Origin: Tsukamurella sp. M9C
Lineage (GTDB): Bacteria > Actinomycetota > Actinomycetes > Mycobacteriales > Mycobacteriaceae
DNA: 64,000 nt
Assembly (NCBI RefSeq): GCF_020169415.1
Contig: NZ_JAIULG010000003.1
Coordinates: forward strand, 62,001 to 126,000
Reading direction: 5' to 3'
The notes beneath the pieces were generated by a model, which saw only the letters and a program-made list of their open reading frames with translations, had not been told where the DNA came from and did no database searches. Of the stretch, positions 40,089 through 50,239 are shown piece after piece (position 1 is the first letter of the stretch; each line of letters begins with the position of its first letter). The position numbers and the translations under genes are program-made.

Positions 40089-41176
40089 TTGGCCCCCTTG
40101 AGGTTCTGGCGGACGAGGAGATAGACGAGGAACGGGCCGCCCACGGCGGCGGTGATGATGCCCACGGGCAGCGCGACGGAGAACATCGTGCGGGCGGCGA
40201 GGTCGGCGCAGGACAGCAGCGCCGCGCCCATGAGCGCCGACGGGATGAGCGGCGGCGTGGGCAGTCGGGTGAGGCGCATCGCGAGCTGCGGCGAGACGAA
40301 GGCGATGAAGCCGATCGGGCCGGCTGCGGCGACGCCCGCGGAGGCGAGCAGCACGGACGCGATGAGCAGCACCGCGCGGTTGCGGCCCAGGCGGACGCCG
40401 AGGCCGAGCGCCACGTCGTCGCCGAGCTGGACGGCGCGCAGCGGGAAGGCTGCGGCGAGCGCCAGCAGAGCGGCGGGCAGGCCGAGGCCGAGCGCGGTCC
40501 ACACGTCCGACCAGTCGCGGCTCTCGAGCGAGCCGACGAGCCAGGTCTGCGCGCGCGCCACGTCGCGGATGTCGGCGCGCACCAGCATCCAGTCGACGAG
40601 CGCGCGCATGAGGAAGGTGATCGCGATGCCGACGAGGATGAGCCGCATACCGTCGACCCCGCCGCGGACGGCGAGGAGGTAGACGAGCCCGCCGGTCAGC
40701 AGGCCGCCGGTGACCGCGACGACGGGGAGCCCGAAGTCGGTGTTGAGGGTGGCGGCGAGGGTGCCGGTCGAGGTGACCAGGAAGACCGCGGCCACGCCGG
40801 CGCCGGCGGTCACGCCGAGGATGTCGGGGCTGGCCAGCGGGTTCCGCGCGATCGACTGGACGATGGCGCCGGACATGCCGAGGGCCGCGCCGACGAGGAG
40901 CCCGACGAGCGCCCGCGGCATGCGCAGCTCCATGACGATGAAGTGCGTCGTCGAATCGCCGGTGCCGGTCAGCGCCTGCAGGACCTCGCCGAAGGTCATC
41001 GGAAAGGCACCGAGGCGGATACTCGCGCAGAAGGCGACGAACGCCACCAGGGCGAGGGCCAGAGTGACGGCGACGGGCCAGGGCCGCCACACGAAGGAGA
41101 CGACGTTCCCGAACCGCAGGCCGGGCCGGATCGGCGGCTTCTTCTGCTCGTCGACCGTGTCGAGGGTGGTGCTCAT
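40085..41176 (-). CDS. Siderophore-type FecCD permease 2
   Basis: 363 aa, FecCD family, about nine to ten helices. Hallmarks: LRMPRALVGLLVGAALGMSGAIVQSIARNPLASPDILGVTAGAG, GDDVALGLGVRLGRNRAVLLI, and VALPVGIITAAVGGPFLVYLLVRQ at the C-terminus. An N-terminal cytoplasmic stretch of about 30 residues precedes helix 1. ATG overlaps the stop of permease 1. The two permeases form a heterodimer. Confidence 0.95.
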   Translation of the reverse strand: MSTTLDTVDEQKKPPIRPGLRFGNVVSFVWRPWPVAVTLALALVAFVAFCASIRLGAFPMTFGEVLQALTGTGDSTTHFIVMELRMPRALVGLLVGAALGMSGAIVQSIARNPLASPDILGVTAGAGVAAVFLVTSTGTLAATLNTDFGLPVVAVTGGLLTGGLVYLLAVRGGVDGMRLILVGIAITFLMRALVDWMLVRADIRDVARAQTWLVGSLESRDWSDVWTALGLGLPAALLALAAAFPLRAVQLGDDVALGLGVRLGRNRAVLLIASVLLASAGVAAAGPIGFIAFVSPQLAMRLTRLPTPPLIPSALMGAALLSCADLAARTMFSVALPVGIITAAVGGPFLVYLLVRQNLKGAK

Positions 41177-42273
41177 ACCTTGACCGCCTTCCGCCACCAG
41201 ACGAGAGCCACGAAGAAGGGCGCGCCGAAGAGCGCCACGACGATGCCGACCTCGAGCTCGCCCGGCCGGGCGACCACGCGGCCCACGATGTCGGCCGCCA
41301 GCAGCAGCCAGGCGCCCATCAGCGCCGAGTAGGGCAGCAGCCAGCGGTAGTCGGGGCCGGTGAAGTAGCGCACGATGTGCGGCACCATCAGCCCGAGGAA
41401 GGAGATGCTGCCGCAGGCGGCGGTCGCGCCGCCGACGAGCAGGGTCACGGCGCCGATGCCGACGGTGCGCGCCAGGCCGATGTTCAGGCCCAGGCCCTTC
41501 GCGACGTCGTCGCCCATGTTGAGCAGGTTGACCGCAGGGCCGTTGGCCAGGGCGAGGAGCAGCCCGACGGCGATGAACGGCACGACCACGAGGATGACGT
41601 CGTAGCCGCGGCCGACGACGGCGCCGGCGTTCCAGAACCGGAGGGTGTCGAGCGAGGCGTTGTCGCTGAGCGCGATCGCCGAGGTCATCGAGCTGAGGAA
41701 CATCGCGACGCCCATGCCGGCCAGCACCAGGGTCAGCGGCGAGCCGACGCCGCGCCCCAGGCTGGAGAGCCCGAAGACGAGGATCGCGGTGAGCGCGGTG
41801 CCGAGGAAGGCGAACCACACGTACTGGATCGGCTGGGTGAGGCCGCCGATGAACGTCGCGCAGACGACGGCGAAGGCGGCGCCCTGCGTGAGACCGAGGA
41901 AGCCGGGATCGGCGACGGGGTTGCGGGTGTGCCCCTGGATCAACGCGCCCGCGAGCGCCAGCGCCGCGCCGGCGATGAGCGCCAGCAGGGTGCGGGGCAC
42001 GCGCAGCGTCTGGATGATGATCGCCGCCTGGTTCAGCTCGGGGTCCGCGGGGTTCGGCCCCGTGGTGTAGCGGTGCCACAGGCCGTCCCACACGAGCGAC
42101 GGCGCGAGGCTCCGGGAACCGATCGCCAGCGAGGCGATCACCGTCACCACCAGCAGCACGAGCAGCAGGATCAGCCCGAACAGACGGCGCTTGCGCCGGG
42201 CGGCGCCGGAGGTCGCCTCCGGCCGCGCGGGCGTGCCCCCGGCGGGGGCCTCCTCAGTCGCAGATAGGGTCAC
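41173..42273 (-). CDS. Siderophore-type FecCD permease 1
   Basis: 366 aa FecCD permease with hallmark LRVPRTLLALIAGAALALAGALIQGHTRNPVADPGFLGLTQGAAFAVV, MGDDVAKGLGLNIG, and LEVGIVVALFGAPFFVALVWWRK. The GTG start at 42273 is chosen: a TATCAT -10 element (42281-42286, minus) ends seven bases before it and no Shine-Dalgarno is present. Divergent from the lipoprotein gene, sharing an IdeR-like operator. Confidence 0.93.
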   Translation of the reverse strand: MTLSATEEAPAGGTPARPEATSGAARRKRRLFGLILLLVLLVVTVIASLAIGSRSLAPSLVWDGLWHRYTTGPNPADPELNQAAIIIQTLRVPRTLLALIAGAALALAGALIQGHTRNPVADPGFLGLTQGAAFAVVCATFIGGLTQPIQYVWFAFLGTALTAILVFGLSSLGRGVGSPLTLVLAGMGVAMFLSSMTSAIALSDNASLDTLRFWNAGAVVGRGYDVILVVVPFIAVGLLLALANGPAVNLLNMGDDVAKGLGLNIGLARTVGIGAVTLLVGGATAACGSISFLGLMVPHIVRYFTGPDYRWLLPYSALMGAWLLLAADIVGRVVARPGELEVGIVVALFGAPFFVALVWWRKAVKV

Positions 42274-42278
42274 AACCG

Positions 42279-42297
42279 TAATGATAGGCTGCCCTTC
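42279..42297. promoter_or_regulatory. IdeR/DtxR-like iron box in divergent importer promoter
   Basis: TAATGATAGGCTGCCCTTC agrees with the DtxR/IdeR consensus (TTAGGTTAGGCTAACCTAA) at 12 of 19 positions, including the AGGCT centre. It covers the -10 of the permease operon and lies 20 bases from the lipoprotein ATG. Iron repression of both sides is inferred. Confidence 0.5.
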
Positions 42298-42316
42298 ATT
42301 CCAAGGAAGGGGCGGT

Positions 42317-43243
42317 ATGCGTCTGGTCTCGGCAATGCTCGCGGTCCTGCTCTCGCTCGCCCTCGCGGCGTGCGGGTCGGGGGTCGACCCGAGCTCGACG
42401 AGCGAGGCGCCGGCCGCGCCCCAGCGGGTCGCCTCGCTGGGCCTGGGCGACGTGGACACGCTCCTCGCGCTCGGCGTGGTGCCCGTGATCGTCGCGCCGT
42501 GGGCGCAGGACGCCAAGGAACCGGTCGGTGAGTGGGCGAAGCCGCTGCTGCAGGGCAAGAACCCGCAGATGCTGCTGGGCACCGGCACGCAGATGGACAC
42601 CAAGGCCATCGAGACGCTCGCCGCATCGAAGCCCGACGTGATCGTCGCCGTGAACTCCGGCTTCGACGACGCCACCTTCTCGCGCCTCGAGGCGATCGCG
42701 CCCGTGGTCCGGCGGCCCGCGCAGTTCGCCGCGTGGGGCGTGCCCTGGGAGGACCAGGTCCGCGCCATCGCCGGCGGCGTCAGCCGCGCCTCGCAGGGCG
42801 ATGCGCTGATCACCAAGACGCAGGACACGATCCGCCGCACCCAGGAGGAGCACCCGCAGTACCGGGGAAAGACGGCGGCCACCGTCCTGCCCAAGTCCGA
42901 CGGGGGCTTCTACGCCTACGCCACCACCGACGGCCGCGGGCAGGTGCTCACCATGCTCGGCTTCGCGCTGCCCGAGACCGTCTCCTCACTGATCCCCACC
43001 GGCAAGTTCTTCGCCGAGATCTCCGCGGAGCGGGTGAGCGTCCTCGACCTCGACGCGCTCGTCTACCTGGACTACGGCACCAAGGTCGAGGAGGACACCG
43101 CCTTCCGCGCCCTCGCCGTCAGCCGCGAGAACCGGGTCACCACCATCGACCGCACCATCGGGAACGCCATGTCGATGCCCAACCCGGTGACCATCGAGTG
43201 GGTGCTGCAGCAGCTGCCGCCGCGGCTTCCCGCCTTCGCCTGA
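42317..43243 (+). CDS. FecB-type siderophore-binding lipoprotein
   Basis: 308 aa. Signal peptide with lipobox LALAAC (Cys 19). The binding fold shows APQRVASLGLGDVDTLLALGVVPV, ETLAASKPDVIVAVNSGFDD, and SVLDLDALVYLDYG. AAGGAAGG lies six bases before the ATG. Divergent from the FecCD-FecCD-ATPase operon, together forming a complete import system for a ferric siderophore. No siderophore-synthesis genes are adjacent. Confidence 0.93.
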   Translation: MRLVSAMLAVLLSLALAACGSGVDPSSTSEAPAAPQRVASLGLGDVDTLLALGVVPVIVAPWAQDAKEPVGEWAKPLLQGKNPQMLLGTGTQMDTKAIETLAASKPDVIVAVNSGFDDATFSRLEAIAPVVRRPAQFAAWGVPWEDQVRAIAGGVSRASQGDALITKTQDTIRRTQEEHPQYRGKTAATVLPKSDGGFYAYATTDGRGQVLTMLGFALPETVSSLIPTGKFFAEISAERVSVLDLDALVYLDYGTKVEEDTAFRALAVSRENRVTTIDRTIGNAMSMPNPVTIEWVLQQLPPRLPAFA

Positions 43244-43282
43244 CCGCCACCGTCGGGCGGGTCAGCGACCCGACGAGCCGCG

Positions 43283-44842
43283 TCAGCGCTTCGCGACGTA
43301 CATCCGGGTCTCCTGGGTACGCCCCCGCAGCACGTCGATGGGCCCGGGCCGCCACCGCGCGCACTCCCCCGGGTCGGCGGTCTCGACCGCCGGGGCCGAG
43401 GCCCACGGCACCGTCGGGTCCGCCTTGGCGTAGGTCGACAGCCGGGCGGCCTCGTTGACCGGGTCGCCGATCACGGTGTACTCGAACCGATCCGCCGCGC
43501 CGACGTAGCCGGCGACGACGACGCCGAAGGTCACGCCGCAGCCGGCGCGGACCTCCGGCACCTCCAGGGCGAGGCGCCGCATCATCGCCCGCGACGCCGA
43601 GAGCGCGGCGCCGGCGGGGTCGGTCAGCGGGGCGGGCGCGCCGAAGATCGCGAGCACCGCGTCGCCCTCGAACTTGTTGACCAGCCCGCCGCGGCTGTTC
43701 ACCTCCGCGACGACGACGCCGCAGAACCGGTTGAGGATCTGGACGACCTGGGCCGCGGGGCGCTCGGCGGCCAGCGCCGTGGAGCCGACGAGGTCGATGA
43801 AGATCACCGCGACGGTCTGCTCGACGCCGCCCAGCTCGGGTTCGCTCTCGATGGTGGCGCGGGCGACCTGCTCGCCGACCTGCCGGGCGTAGAGGTCGCG
43901 CACCCGCTCCCGCTCGCGGAGCCCCGCGGCCATGGCGTTGAAGCCCGATTGCAGATCGCCCAGCGAGGTGCCGTCGTAGACCACGACCTCGGTGTCGTAC
44001 CGGCCCTCGGACACCCGGCGCATGCCGGTGGTCACGCTCCTCACGGGCGCGGATGTGCGCGACGACGAGAGCAGGTTGAAGGTCATGCCGGAGAAGAAGC
44101 CGCCGGCGGCGAGGGCGCACATGCTCACCGCGATGCCGCGTACGGTGGCGGCCGGCTCGAAGAGCGCGAACAGCGCCACGGTGATGACGCCGAGGAAGGG
44201 CAGCCCGGAACCCAGCAGCCACAGCCGCAGCGACCGGCCCTGCAGGCTCTGGTGCCGCGGCTCGGGCCGGGTGACCTGGAGCGCGATCGCCGTTACCGGA
44301 CGCATGCTGAACTCCGTCAGGACCCGCACCACGCCCGAGGTCATCAGACCGGCGCCGAGCACCACCAGGGAGACCTTCGGCACCAGGTCCGGGTCGACGC
44401 GGCCGTAAAGCCAGCCGAACAGGATCGCGGCGCACAGCCACGCCACCATCTCGAACCAGTAGAGCCGGCGCGGTAGGGCCAGGGCGTCGGCGGCCTCCTG
44501 CTTCGTCGGCGGGTCGTCGCCGCCGGTCCATCGCAGCGAGCGGTAGACCAGCCAGAAGGTGTACAGGTGGCCCACGACGAGGCCCGCCGCGATGTACGAC
44601 GGCACCGCCACGGTGTTGACGGTGTGCAGCTCGGGCCGCTGCACGGAGGGCTCGGGGATGCCCACCACGATCAGCATGGCCGCGAACCCGCCGCCGAGGA
44701 GCGTCGCGACGGAGGTACTGGCGGCGATCAGCGCGACGGTGCGGGTCCTGCGCTGTCGGGCGCCGTCGGTGCGGGTGCCGAGGAGCGGCGAGCCGTAGTC
44801 GGCCCCGTCGCCCTCGATCCCCACCGCGCGCCCGAGGGGCAT
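43283..44842 (-). CDS. Membrane adenylate cyclase (6TM-HAMP-class III catalytic domain)
   Basis: 519 aa. Six helices in the first about 265 residues, a HAMP domain (about 265-318), then a class III cyclase domain (about 340-510). Catalytic features are intact: metal Asp in FIDLVGS and FEGDAVLAIFG, substrate Lys in NKFEGD, substrate Asp in GDPVNEAARL, and transition-state Asn/Arg in that same motif. Resembles mycobacterial Rv1318c/Rv3645-type cyclases. The ATG overlaps the ackA stop by one base (TGATG), so it is co-translated with acetate metabolism genes. Confidence 0.93.
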   Translation of the reverse strand: MPLGRAVGIEGDGADYGSPLLGTRTDGARQRRTRTVALIAASTSVATLLGGGFAAMLIVVGIPEPSVQRPELHTVNTVAVPSYIAAGLVVGHLYTFWLVYRSLRWTGGDDPPTKQEAADALALPRRLYWFEMVAWLCAAILFGWLYGRVDPDLVPKVSLVVLGAGLMTSGVVRVLTEFSMRPVTAIALQVTRPEPRHQSLQGRSLRLWLLGSGLPFLGVITVALFALFEPAATVRGIAVSMCALAAGGFFSGMTFNLLSSSRTSAPVRSVTTGMRRVSEGRYDTEVVVYDGTSLGDLQSGFNAMAAGLRERERVRDLYARQVGEQVARATIESEPELGGVEQTVAVIFIDLVGSTALAAERPAAQVVQILNRFCGVVVAEVNSRGGLVNKFEGDAVLAIFGAPAPLTDPAGAALSASRAMMRRLALEVPEVRAGCGVTFGVVVAGYVGAADRFEYTVIGDPVNEAARLSTYAKADPTVPWASAPAVETADPGECARWRPGPIDVLRGRTQETRMYVAKR

Positions 44843-45999
44843 CAGAGTGCCGCTGCTTCGCGGGCGATCGCGAGTTCCTCGTTGGTCGGGATCACGAGCA
44901 CGGCCACGGGTGCCTCGTCCGGCGAGATCCGGGTGGGCTCGGTGATGCGGCCGGCGTTGCGCGCGGGATCGACGACGATGCCGAACCGCTCCAGCCCCGC
45001 GAGGGCGTCGGCGCGGACCTGCGCGGCGTTCTCGCCGACCCCGGCGGTGAAGGTGATGGCGTCGGCCCCGCCGAGGTCGACGAGGTAGGCGCCGATGTAC
45101 CGGCGGAGGCGGTGGATGTACACGTCGTAGGCGAGTTTCGCGTGCTCGTCGCCCTGCTCGATGAGGGTGCCCAGCGCGCGGAAGTCGTTCTCCCCGGAGA
45201 GGCCCTTGAGCCCCGAGCGGCGGTTGAGCAGGTCGTCGATCTCGTCGATGCTCATGCCGATGTTGCGCCCGAGGTGCAGCACCAGGCCCGGGTCGACGTC
45301 GCCGCTGCGGGTGCCCATGACGAGGCCCTCGAGCGGGGTCAGGCCCATCGACGTGTCGACGGCGCGGCCGCCGCGGACGGCCGAGGCGGAGGCGCCGTTG
45401 CCCAGGTGCAGCACGATCTGGTCCACCTCGGCGTTCGGGCGGCCCAGGAACGCCGCGGCCTGCTGCGAGACGTACTCGTGCGAGGTGCCGTGGAATCCGT
45501 AGCGGCGCAACGCGTGCTCGGCCGCGAGCTCGCGGTCGATCGCGTAGGTGGCCGCCGCGGGCGGGAGGTCGTAGAAGAAGGCGGTGTCGAAGACCGCCAC
45601 CTGCTTCACGCCGGGCAGCAACTCGCGCGCCACCTCGATCCCCTGCGCGTTCGCCGGGTTGTGCAGGGGCGCCAGCGAACTGAGCCTGCGGATCTCGGCG
45701 AGCACGTGGTCGTCGATGAGCGTGGGCGAGTGGAAGGACCGGCCGCCGTGCACCACCCGGTGGCCGACGGCGGCGATGCCCGCCGGGGTACCGGCACCGT
45801 CGGCGAGGTCGAGGCCGCGCGCGGTGAACTCCTCGAAGACCCGGCGCAGCGCGGCCTTGTGGTCGGGCACCTCGCTCTCGCCGATCCGCTCGACGATGCC
45901 GCCGTGCACCACCTCGCCCGTGTCCGGGTGCAGCAGTTGGTACTTCAGCGACGACGAGCCGGAGTTGAGGACCAGGACCGTCCCCGCGACGGCGCTCAT
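44842..45999 (-). CDS. ackA: AckA, acetate kinase
   Basis: 385 aa ASKHA-fold kinase interconverting acetyl phosphate and acetate with ADP/ATP. Motifs: [14 protein letters not shown] at the N-terminus, [31 protein letters not shown] and [18 protein letters not shown] overlaps the pta stop (ATGA). Downstream gene is a cyclase. Confidence 0.97.
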   Translation of the reverse strand: MSAVAGTVLVLNSGSSSLKYQLLHPDTGEVVHGGIVERIGESEVPDHKAALRRVFEEFTARGLDLADGAGTPAGIAAVGHRVVHGGRSFHSPTLIDDHVLAEIRRLSSLAPLHNPANAQGIEVARELLPGVKQVAVFDTAFFYDLPPAAATYAIDRELAAEHALRRYGFHGTSHEYVSQQAAAFLGRPNAEVDQIVLHLGNGASASAVRGGRAVDTSMGLTPLEGLVMGTRSGDVDPGLVLHLGRNIGMSIDEIDDLLNRRSGLKGLSGENDFRALGTLIEQGDEHAKLAYDVYIHRLRRYIGAYLVDLGGADAITFTAGVGENAAQVRADALAGLERFGIVVDPARNAGRITEPTRISPDEAPVAVLVIPTNEELAIAREAAAL

Positions 46000-48107
46000 C
46001 GGGCGCTCCGGTCCGCGGCGAAGGCCTGGGCCTGGATCGCGGTGATGGCGACGGTGTTGACGATGTCCTCGACCAGCGCGCCGCGCGAGAGGTCGTTGAT
46101 CGGGGCGTTGAGGCCCTGCAGCACGGGGCCGATCGCGATGGCGCCGGCGGAACGCTGCACGGCCTTGTAGGTGTTGTTGCCCGTGTTGAGGTCGGGGAAG
46201 ACGAGCACCGTCGCCCTGCCCGCGACGGCGGAGTCGGGCATCTTCGACGCCGCGACGCCGGGGTCGACGGCCGCGTCGTACTGGATCGGGCCCTCCACCA
46301 ACAGTTCCGGGGCGCGCTCGCGGACGAAGGCGGTGGCGGCGCGCACCTTGTCGACGTCGGCGCCGGTGCCGGACTCGCCCGTCGAGTAGGACAGCATCGC
46401 GATCCGCGGGTCGATCCCGAACTGGGCGGCGGTCTGTGCCGACGAGATCGCGATGTCGGCCAGCTGCGTCTCCGTCGGATCGGGCACCACGGCGCAGTCG
46501 CCGTAGGCGAGAACCTTGTCCGCCAGGCACATCAGGAAGATCGACGACACCGTCGAGACGCCCGGCTTGGTCTTGATGATCTCGAAGGACGGCCGGATGG
46601 TGTGCGCTGTCGTGTGCGCGGCGCCGGAGACCATGCCGTCGGCCATGCCGAGGTGCACCATCATCGTGCCGAAGTAGCTGACGTCCACCACCGTCTCGGC
46701 GGCGCGCTCGAGCGTCATGCCCTTGTGCTTGCGCAGCTCGTAGTAGGCCTGCGCGAACTTGTCGACGAGGTCGGTCGCGCGCTTGGGGTCGATCACGTCG
46801 GTGTTCCCGAGATCGACGCCCAGCTCGGCGGCGCGGGCCCGCACGCGGGACTCCTGGCCGAGGATGGTCAGGTCGGCCACCTCGCGCTGCAACAGCCGGC
46901 CGGCGGCGCGCAGGATGCGGTCGTCGCCGCCCTCGGGCAGCACGATGCGCTTGCGGTCGGCGCGGGCCCGGGCGATGAGGCTGTACTCGAACATCTGCGG
47001 GGTCACGACGCCCGGGTTGGAGACCTGCAGCGCCTCCAACAGCGCGTCCGAGACCACGTACTTCTCGGTGAGCGCGATCGCGAGGTCCACCTTGCGCTCG
47101 GAGCCGGGGCCGACGCGGCCGCGGGTCGTCGCCGCGAGCCGGGCGGTCTCGTACGTGCCGTGCTCGACGGAGATGATCGGCACGTTGGGCTTGAGGCCGT
47201 CGACCAGAGCCGCGGTCATCGGGTGCGGCATGTACCCGCCGTTGAGGATGATCCCGGCCAGCGACGGGAAGCCGTTGGCCCGGTGCGCGGTCACCATGGC
47301 GAGCAGCACCTCCGACCGGTCGCCCGCGGCGACCACGGCGACGCCCTCGGTGATCCGCTCCAGGCTGTGCTCGGCGGTCATGCCCGCGACCAGCACGGAC
47401 ATCGCCTCGCGGGAGAGCAGCTCGGGGTCACCCCAGAGCAGCCGGCCGCCCATGGCCTCCATCAGCTCGCCCATGGTGGGCGCGGTGAGCACGGGCTCCT
47501 CGGGCAGCACCCAGACGGGCAGGCCGGTGTCGGCCTTGAGCGCCTCGCACACCGCCTCGAGCTGCTCCGGCGCGCACCGGTTCGCGATGATCGACGCGGT
47601 GTGCGCGTGATTGGCCTTGATCTCGGCCATCGACTGCTCGGCGACGGCGACCACCTGCTCCGGCGTGCGGTCGAGCGCCTTGACCGCGAGCAGGATCGAC
47701 GAGCCCAGGTTGGCGGCGATCCGCGCGTTGAAGGAGAGCTCCGTCGGCGTGGTCACGTCCGTGTAGTCGGAGCCGAGGACCAGCACGAAGTCGCACTTGT
47801 CGGCGACGGCGTGGAACCGGCTCACGATCTCGGCGATCGCGGCGTCCGGGTCCTCGTGCACCTGCTCGTAGCTGACGCCGACGCACTCCTCGTAGTCCAG
47901 CTCGGCGGTGGCCTGCTCGATGAGCAGCTCCAGGATGTAGTCGCGCTGCTCGCCCGTCGAGCGGGGGATCGGCCGGAACACGCCGATCGTCCACCCGGTG
48001 GACGTGAGGAGGTTCATCGCTCCCAGCGCGATGGTGGACTTGCCGGTGTCCCCCTCGGGGGAGGCGATGTAGATGCTGGTCGTCTTCGGTGCTCGATCCG
48101 CGGCCAT
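45996..48107 (-). CDS. pta: Pta, phosphate acetyltransferase (long form)
   Basis: 703 aa. Three parts: N-terminal BioD-like P-loop domain ([10 protein letters not shown], about residues 15-24, to 200), a DRTGG domain (about 215-330), and the catalytic PTA_PTB domain (about 375-700) with [30 protein letters not shown] and [15 protein letters not shown]. Converts acetyl-CoA to acetyl phosphate. No Shine-Dalgarno sequence lies near the ATG, so a leaderless transcript is likely. Operon pta-ackA-cyclase. Confidence 0.97.
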   Translation of the reverse strand: MAADRAPKTTSIYIASPEGDTGKSTIALGAMNLLTSTGWTIGVFRPIPRSTGEQRDYILELLIEQATAELDYEECVGVSYEQVHEDPDAAIAEIVSRFHAVADKCDFVLVLGSDYTDVTTPTELSFNARIAANLGSSILLAVKALDRTPEQVVAVAEQSMAEIKANHAHTASIIANRCAPEQLEAVCEALKADTGLPVWVLPEEPVLTAPTMGELMEAMGGRLLWGDPELLSREAMSVLVAGMTAEHSLERITEGVAVVAAGDRSEVLLAMVTAHRANGFPSLAGIILNGGYMPHPMTAALVDGLKPNVPIISVEHGTYETARLAATTRGRVGPGSERKVDLAIALTEKYVVSDALLEALQVSNPGVVTPQMFEYSLIARARADRKRIVLPEGGDDRILRAAGRLLQREVADLTILGQESRVRARAAELGVDLGNTDVIDPKRATDLVDKFAQAYYELRKHKGMTLERAAETVVDVSYFGTMMVHLGMADGMVSGAAHTTAHTIRPSFEIIKTKPGVSTVSSIFLMCLADKVLAYGDCAVVPDPTETQLADIAISSAQTAAQFGIDPRIAMLSYSTGESGTGADVDKVRAATAFVRERAPELLVEGPIQYDAAVDPGVAASKMPDSAVAGRATVLVFPDLNTGNNTYKAVQRSAGAIAIGPVLQGLNAPINDLSRGALVEDIVNTVAITAIQAQAFAADRSAR

Positions 48108-48131
48108 GGGATTTACTATCGCAGCCGCGGC

Positions 48132-49142
48132 TCAGCCGAGCGAACGCAGGCGGGGCTCGAGATCGCGCTGGAAGTTGTCCAGGAACCGGCGCTGGTCGTG
48201 GCCGGGCGCGTGAAAGACGAGGTGGTTGAGCCCCGCGTCGACGTACTGCTTCACGGCCGCGACGGCCTCGTCGGGGTCGGAGGCGACGATCCACCGCTTG
48301 GCGACCTGCTCGATGGGCAGCTCGTCGGCGAGGCGCTCCATCTCGGCGCTCGAGTTCACCGAGTGCTTCTGCTCGGCGGTGAGCGAGAGCGGCGCCCAGA
48401 AGCGCGTGTTCTCCAGCGCCAGTTCGGGATCCGGGTCGTAGCTGATCTTGATCTCGATCATCTTGTCCAGCGCGTCGAAGTCGCGGCCGGCGAGGTCCGA
48501 GCCCTCCTTGGCGGCGGGGATGAGCTTGTCGGTGTAGAGCTCCATACCCTTGCCGGAGGTGCAGATCATCCCGTCGCCCACGCGGCCCGCGTACTTGGCC
48601 ACGACGGGGCCGCCGGCGGCGATATAGACCGGCACGGGCTTGTCCGGAATGTCGAAGAGGACGGCGTCCTTGGTGTGGTAGTAGTCGCCCTCGAAGTTCG
48701 TGATCTCGCCGGACCACAGCTCGCGCATGAGCCGCACGGACTCCCGCAGCCGCGCGAAGCGCTCCTTGAACTCGGGCCACTCGCCCTGGAAGCCGGTGGC
48801 GTACTCGTTGAGCGCCTCACCCGTACCGGCGCCGAGGAAGATGCGGTCGGGGTACATGCACGCCATGCTCGCGAAAGCCTGCGCGATGACCGCGGGGTTG
48901 TAGCGGAAGGTGGGCGTCATGACCGACGTGCCGATCTTCACGCGCTCGGTGCGCTCGCCGACGGCGGCCATCCAGGCGAGGGAGAACGGGGCGTGGCCGC
49001 CGTTCACGCGCCAGGGCTGGAAGTGATCGCTCACTGCGACCGAGTCCATGCCCGCGGCCTCCGCCGCGACCGCGATCTCCACCAATTCGCGGGGCCCGAA
49101 CTGCTCCGCCGATGCCTTGTACCCCAGCTGCAACTTCGCCAT
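48132..49142 (-). CDS. fgd: F420-dependent glucose-6-phosphate dehydrogenase
   Basis: 336 aa luciferase-like TIM barrel. [67 protein letters not shown] and [12 protein letters not shown] match mycobacterial FGD1 almost residue for residue, with identical length from this ATG. It reduces cofactor F420 with glucose-6-phosphate. A -10 TAGTGT (49150-49155, minus) ends seven bases before the ATG, predicting a leaderless mRNA, so the ATG is preferred to the GTG three codons upstream. Confidence 0.96.
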   Translation of the reverse strand: MAKLQLGYKASAEQFGPRELVEIAVAAEAAGMDSVAVSDHFQPWRVNGGHAPFSLAWMAAVGERTERVKIGTSVMTPTFRYNPAVIAQAFASMACMYPDRIFLGAGTGEALNEYATGFQGEWPEFKERFARLRESVRLMRELWSGEITNFEGDYYHTKDAVLFDIPDKPVPVYIAAGGPVVAKYAGRVGDGMICTSGKGMELYTDKLIPAAKEGSDLAGRDFDALDKMIEIKISYDPDPELALENTRFWAPLSLTAEQKHSVNSSAEMERLADELPIEQVAKRWIVASDPDEAVAAVKQYVDAGLNHLVFHAPGHDQRRFLDNFQRDLEPRLRSLG

Positions 49143-49149
49143 GCGACTC

Positions 49150-49155
49150 ACACTA
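49150..49155 (-). promoter_or_regulatory. Leaderless promoter (-10) of fgd
   Basis: TAGTGT seven bases before the fgd ATG, with TGACGG 17 bases further upstream as a plausible -35. No Shine-Dalgarno is seen. Confidence 0.5.
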
Positions 49156-49227
49156 CTGCGTCCGATCGGACACCGTCACTGTGCGCGGCGACCTGGGACT
49201 TCGCCGACGGCAGCGACGTTCGTCCGG

Positions 49228-50136
49228 CTACCGGGAGGCGGGGTCGTCGGCGCGGGAGGCGCCGTACTCGGTCTCGAAGACGCGGCCGTCCTTGGCCATG
49301 ACGAGGCCGTACGTGCTGACGATGACGGCGTCGGTGCGCGGGTCCTCCTTGTCGACGCCGCCGTACACCTGGGAGGCCTGGGTGTCGTCGAAGGTCTCGC
49401 CGCGCTCCGCGCCGCGGACCAGGACGTAGGAGCGCGCCGCGATGGCCTGCGCCTGCAGCGCGGCGACGCCGCCCTGATCGGCCCAGCCGGGCGAGTTCTC
49501 GACGGGGACCACGCTGCGCACGTAATCCTCGATGCCGACCACGTTGAGCACGGCGCCGTCGCGAGCGACGAGCCGCCCGCGGTACCGGGCGTTGTCGCCG
49601 CAGAAGCGCAGCACCTGGTCGGGGGCGATGCCCTGGTCGGCGGTCAGCGGGCTGATGGTGCGGTCCGCGGCCTCGACGGTGCCGAGCACCTGCCCGCCGC
49701 AGCCCTGCCGGATCGTGGCCGTGGTCCCGTCGATGCTGACCGCCTGGCCCGGCGCGACCTGCTTACCCCCGACGAGGGCGCCCGCCGGCGCCAGCACGTC
49801 GACGCGATTCCGCTCGCTGAGCCGGACGGTGACCGGGAGCCCCGTGTGAACGGTGCCGAGCGTGGTGCCCGGGTAGTAGTAGGCCAGGATCCGCTGCGCG
49901 TCCCATCCCTGTTTGGCGTAGGTGAGCGCGCCGAGCTGGCTCATGCCGCGGCCGTGCCCGCCGGAGGCACCCGGCGCGACGTCGCCCGGGGCGTCGACGA
50001 GCGCCGTCTCGGGCAGCGCGCCCGTCCCCGCCAGAACCCCGCCGATGGCCAGGACCGGCACCGCCGCGCGGAGCGCGGCTCGGGCGACACGGCTGCGCCG
50101 CGATCGCCGGGGGCCGCCGTCGATCCACACGGGCAT
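49228..50136 (-). CDS. SpoIID/LytB-domain secreted protein
   Basis: 302 aa. An Arg-rich N-terminus then a membrane or signal helix (about residues 22-45), followed by a SpoIID domain: GHGRGMSQLGALTYAKQGWDAQRILAYYYPGTTLG, NVVGIEDYVRSVVPVENSPGW and ALQAQAIAARSYVL. In actinobacteria this group is exported and acts on, or binds, peptidoglycan. ATG has AAGGAGA eight bases upstream. A -35-like TTGACA lies at 50224-50229 on the minus strand, about 90 bases from the ATG. Confidence 0.88.
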   Translation of the reverse strand: MPVWIDGGPRRSRRSRVARAALRAAVPVLAIGGVLAGTGALPETALVDAPGDVAPGASGGHGRGMSQLGALTYAKQGWDAQRILAYYYPGTTLGTVHTGLPVTVRLSERNRVDVLAPAGALVGGKQVAPGQAVSIDGTTATIRQGCGGQVLGTVEAADRTISPLTADQGIAPDQVLRFCGDNARYRGRLVARDGAVLNVVGIEDYVRSVVPVENSPGWADQGGVAALQAQAIAARSYVLVRGAERGETFDDTQASQVYGGVDKEDPRTDAVIVSTYGLVMAKDGRVFETEYGASRADDPASR

Positions 50137-50239
50137 CCTCGGGTCTCCTTCAGTCGTCGGCCACGAGCCCGTGGGGCTGACGTGACTGTTGTGACTACTG
50201 AGACTCAAGTAAAGATCGAGGGTTGTCAAGCGCTGGGCG

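Noticed and set aside
46602-49301. An 899-codon plus-strand frame opposite pta and fgd.
   Set aside because: Low-complexity His/Arg/Gly-rich translation, antisense to unmistakable enzymes; composition artefact.
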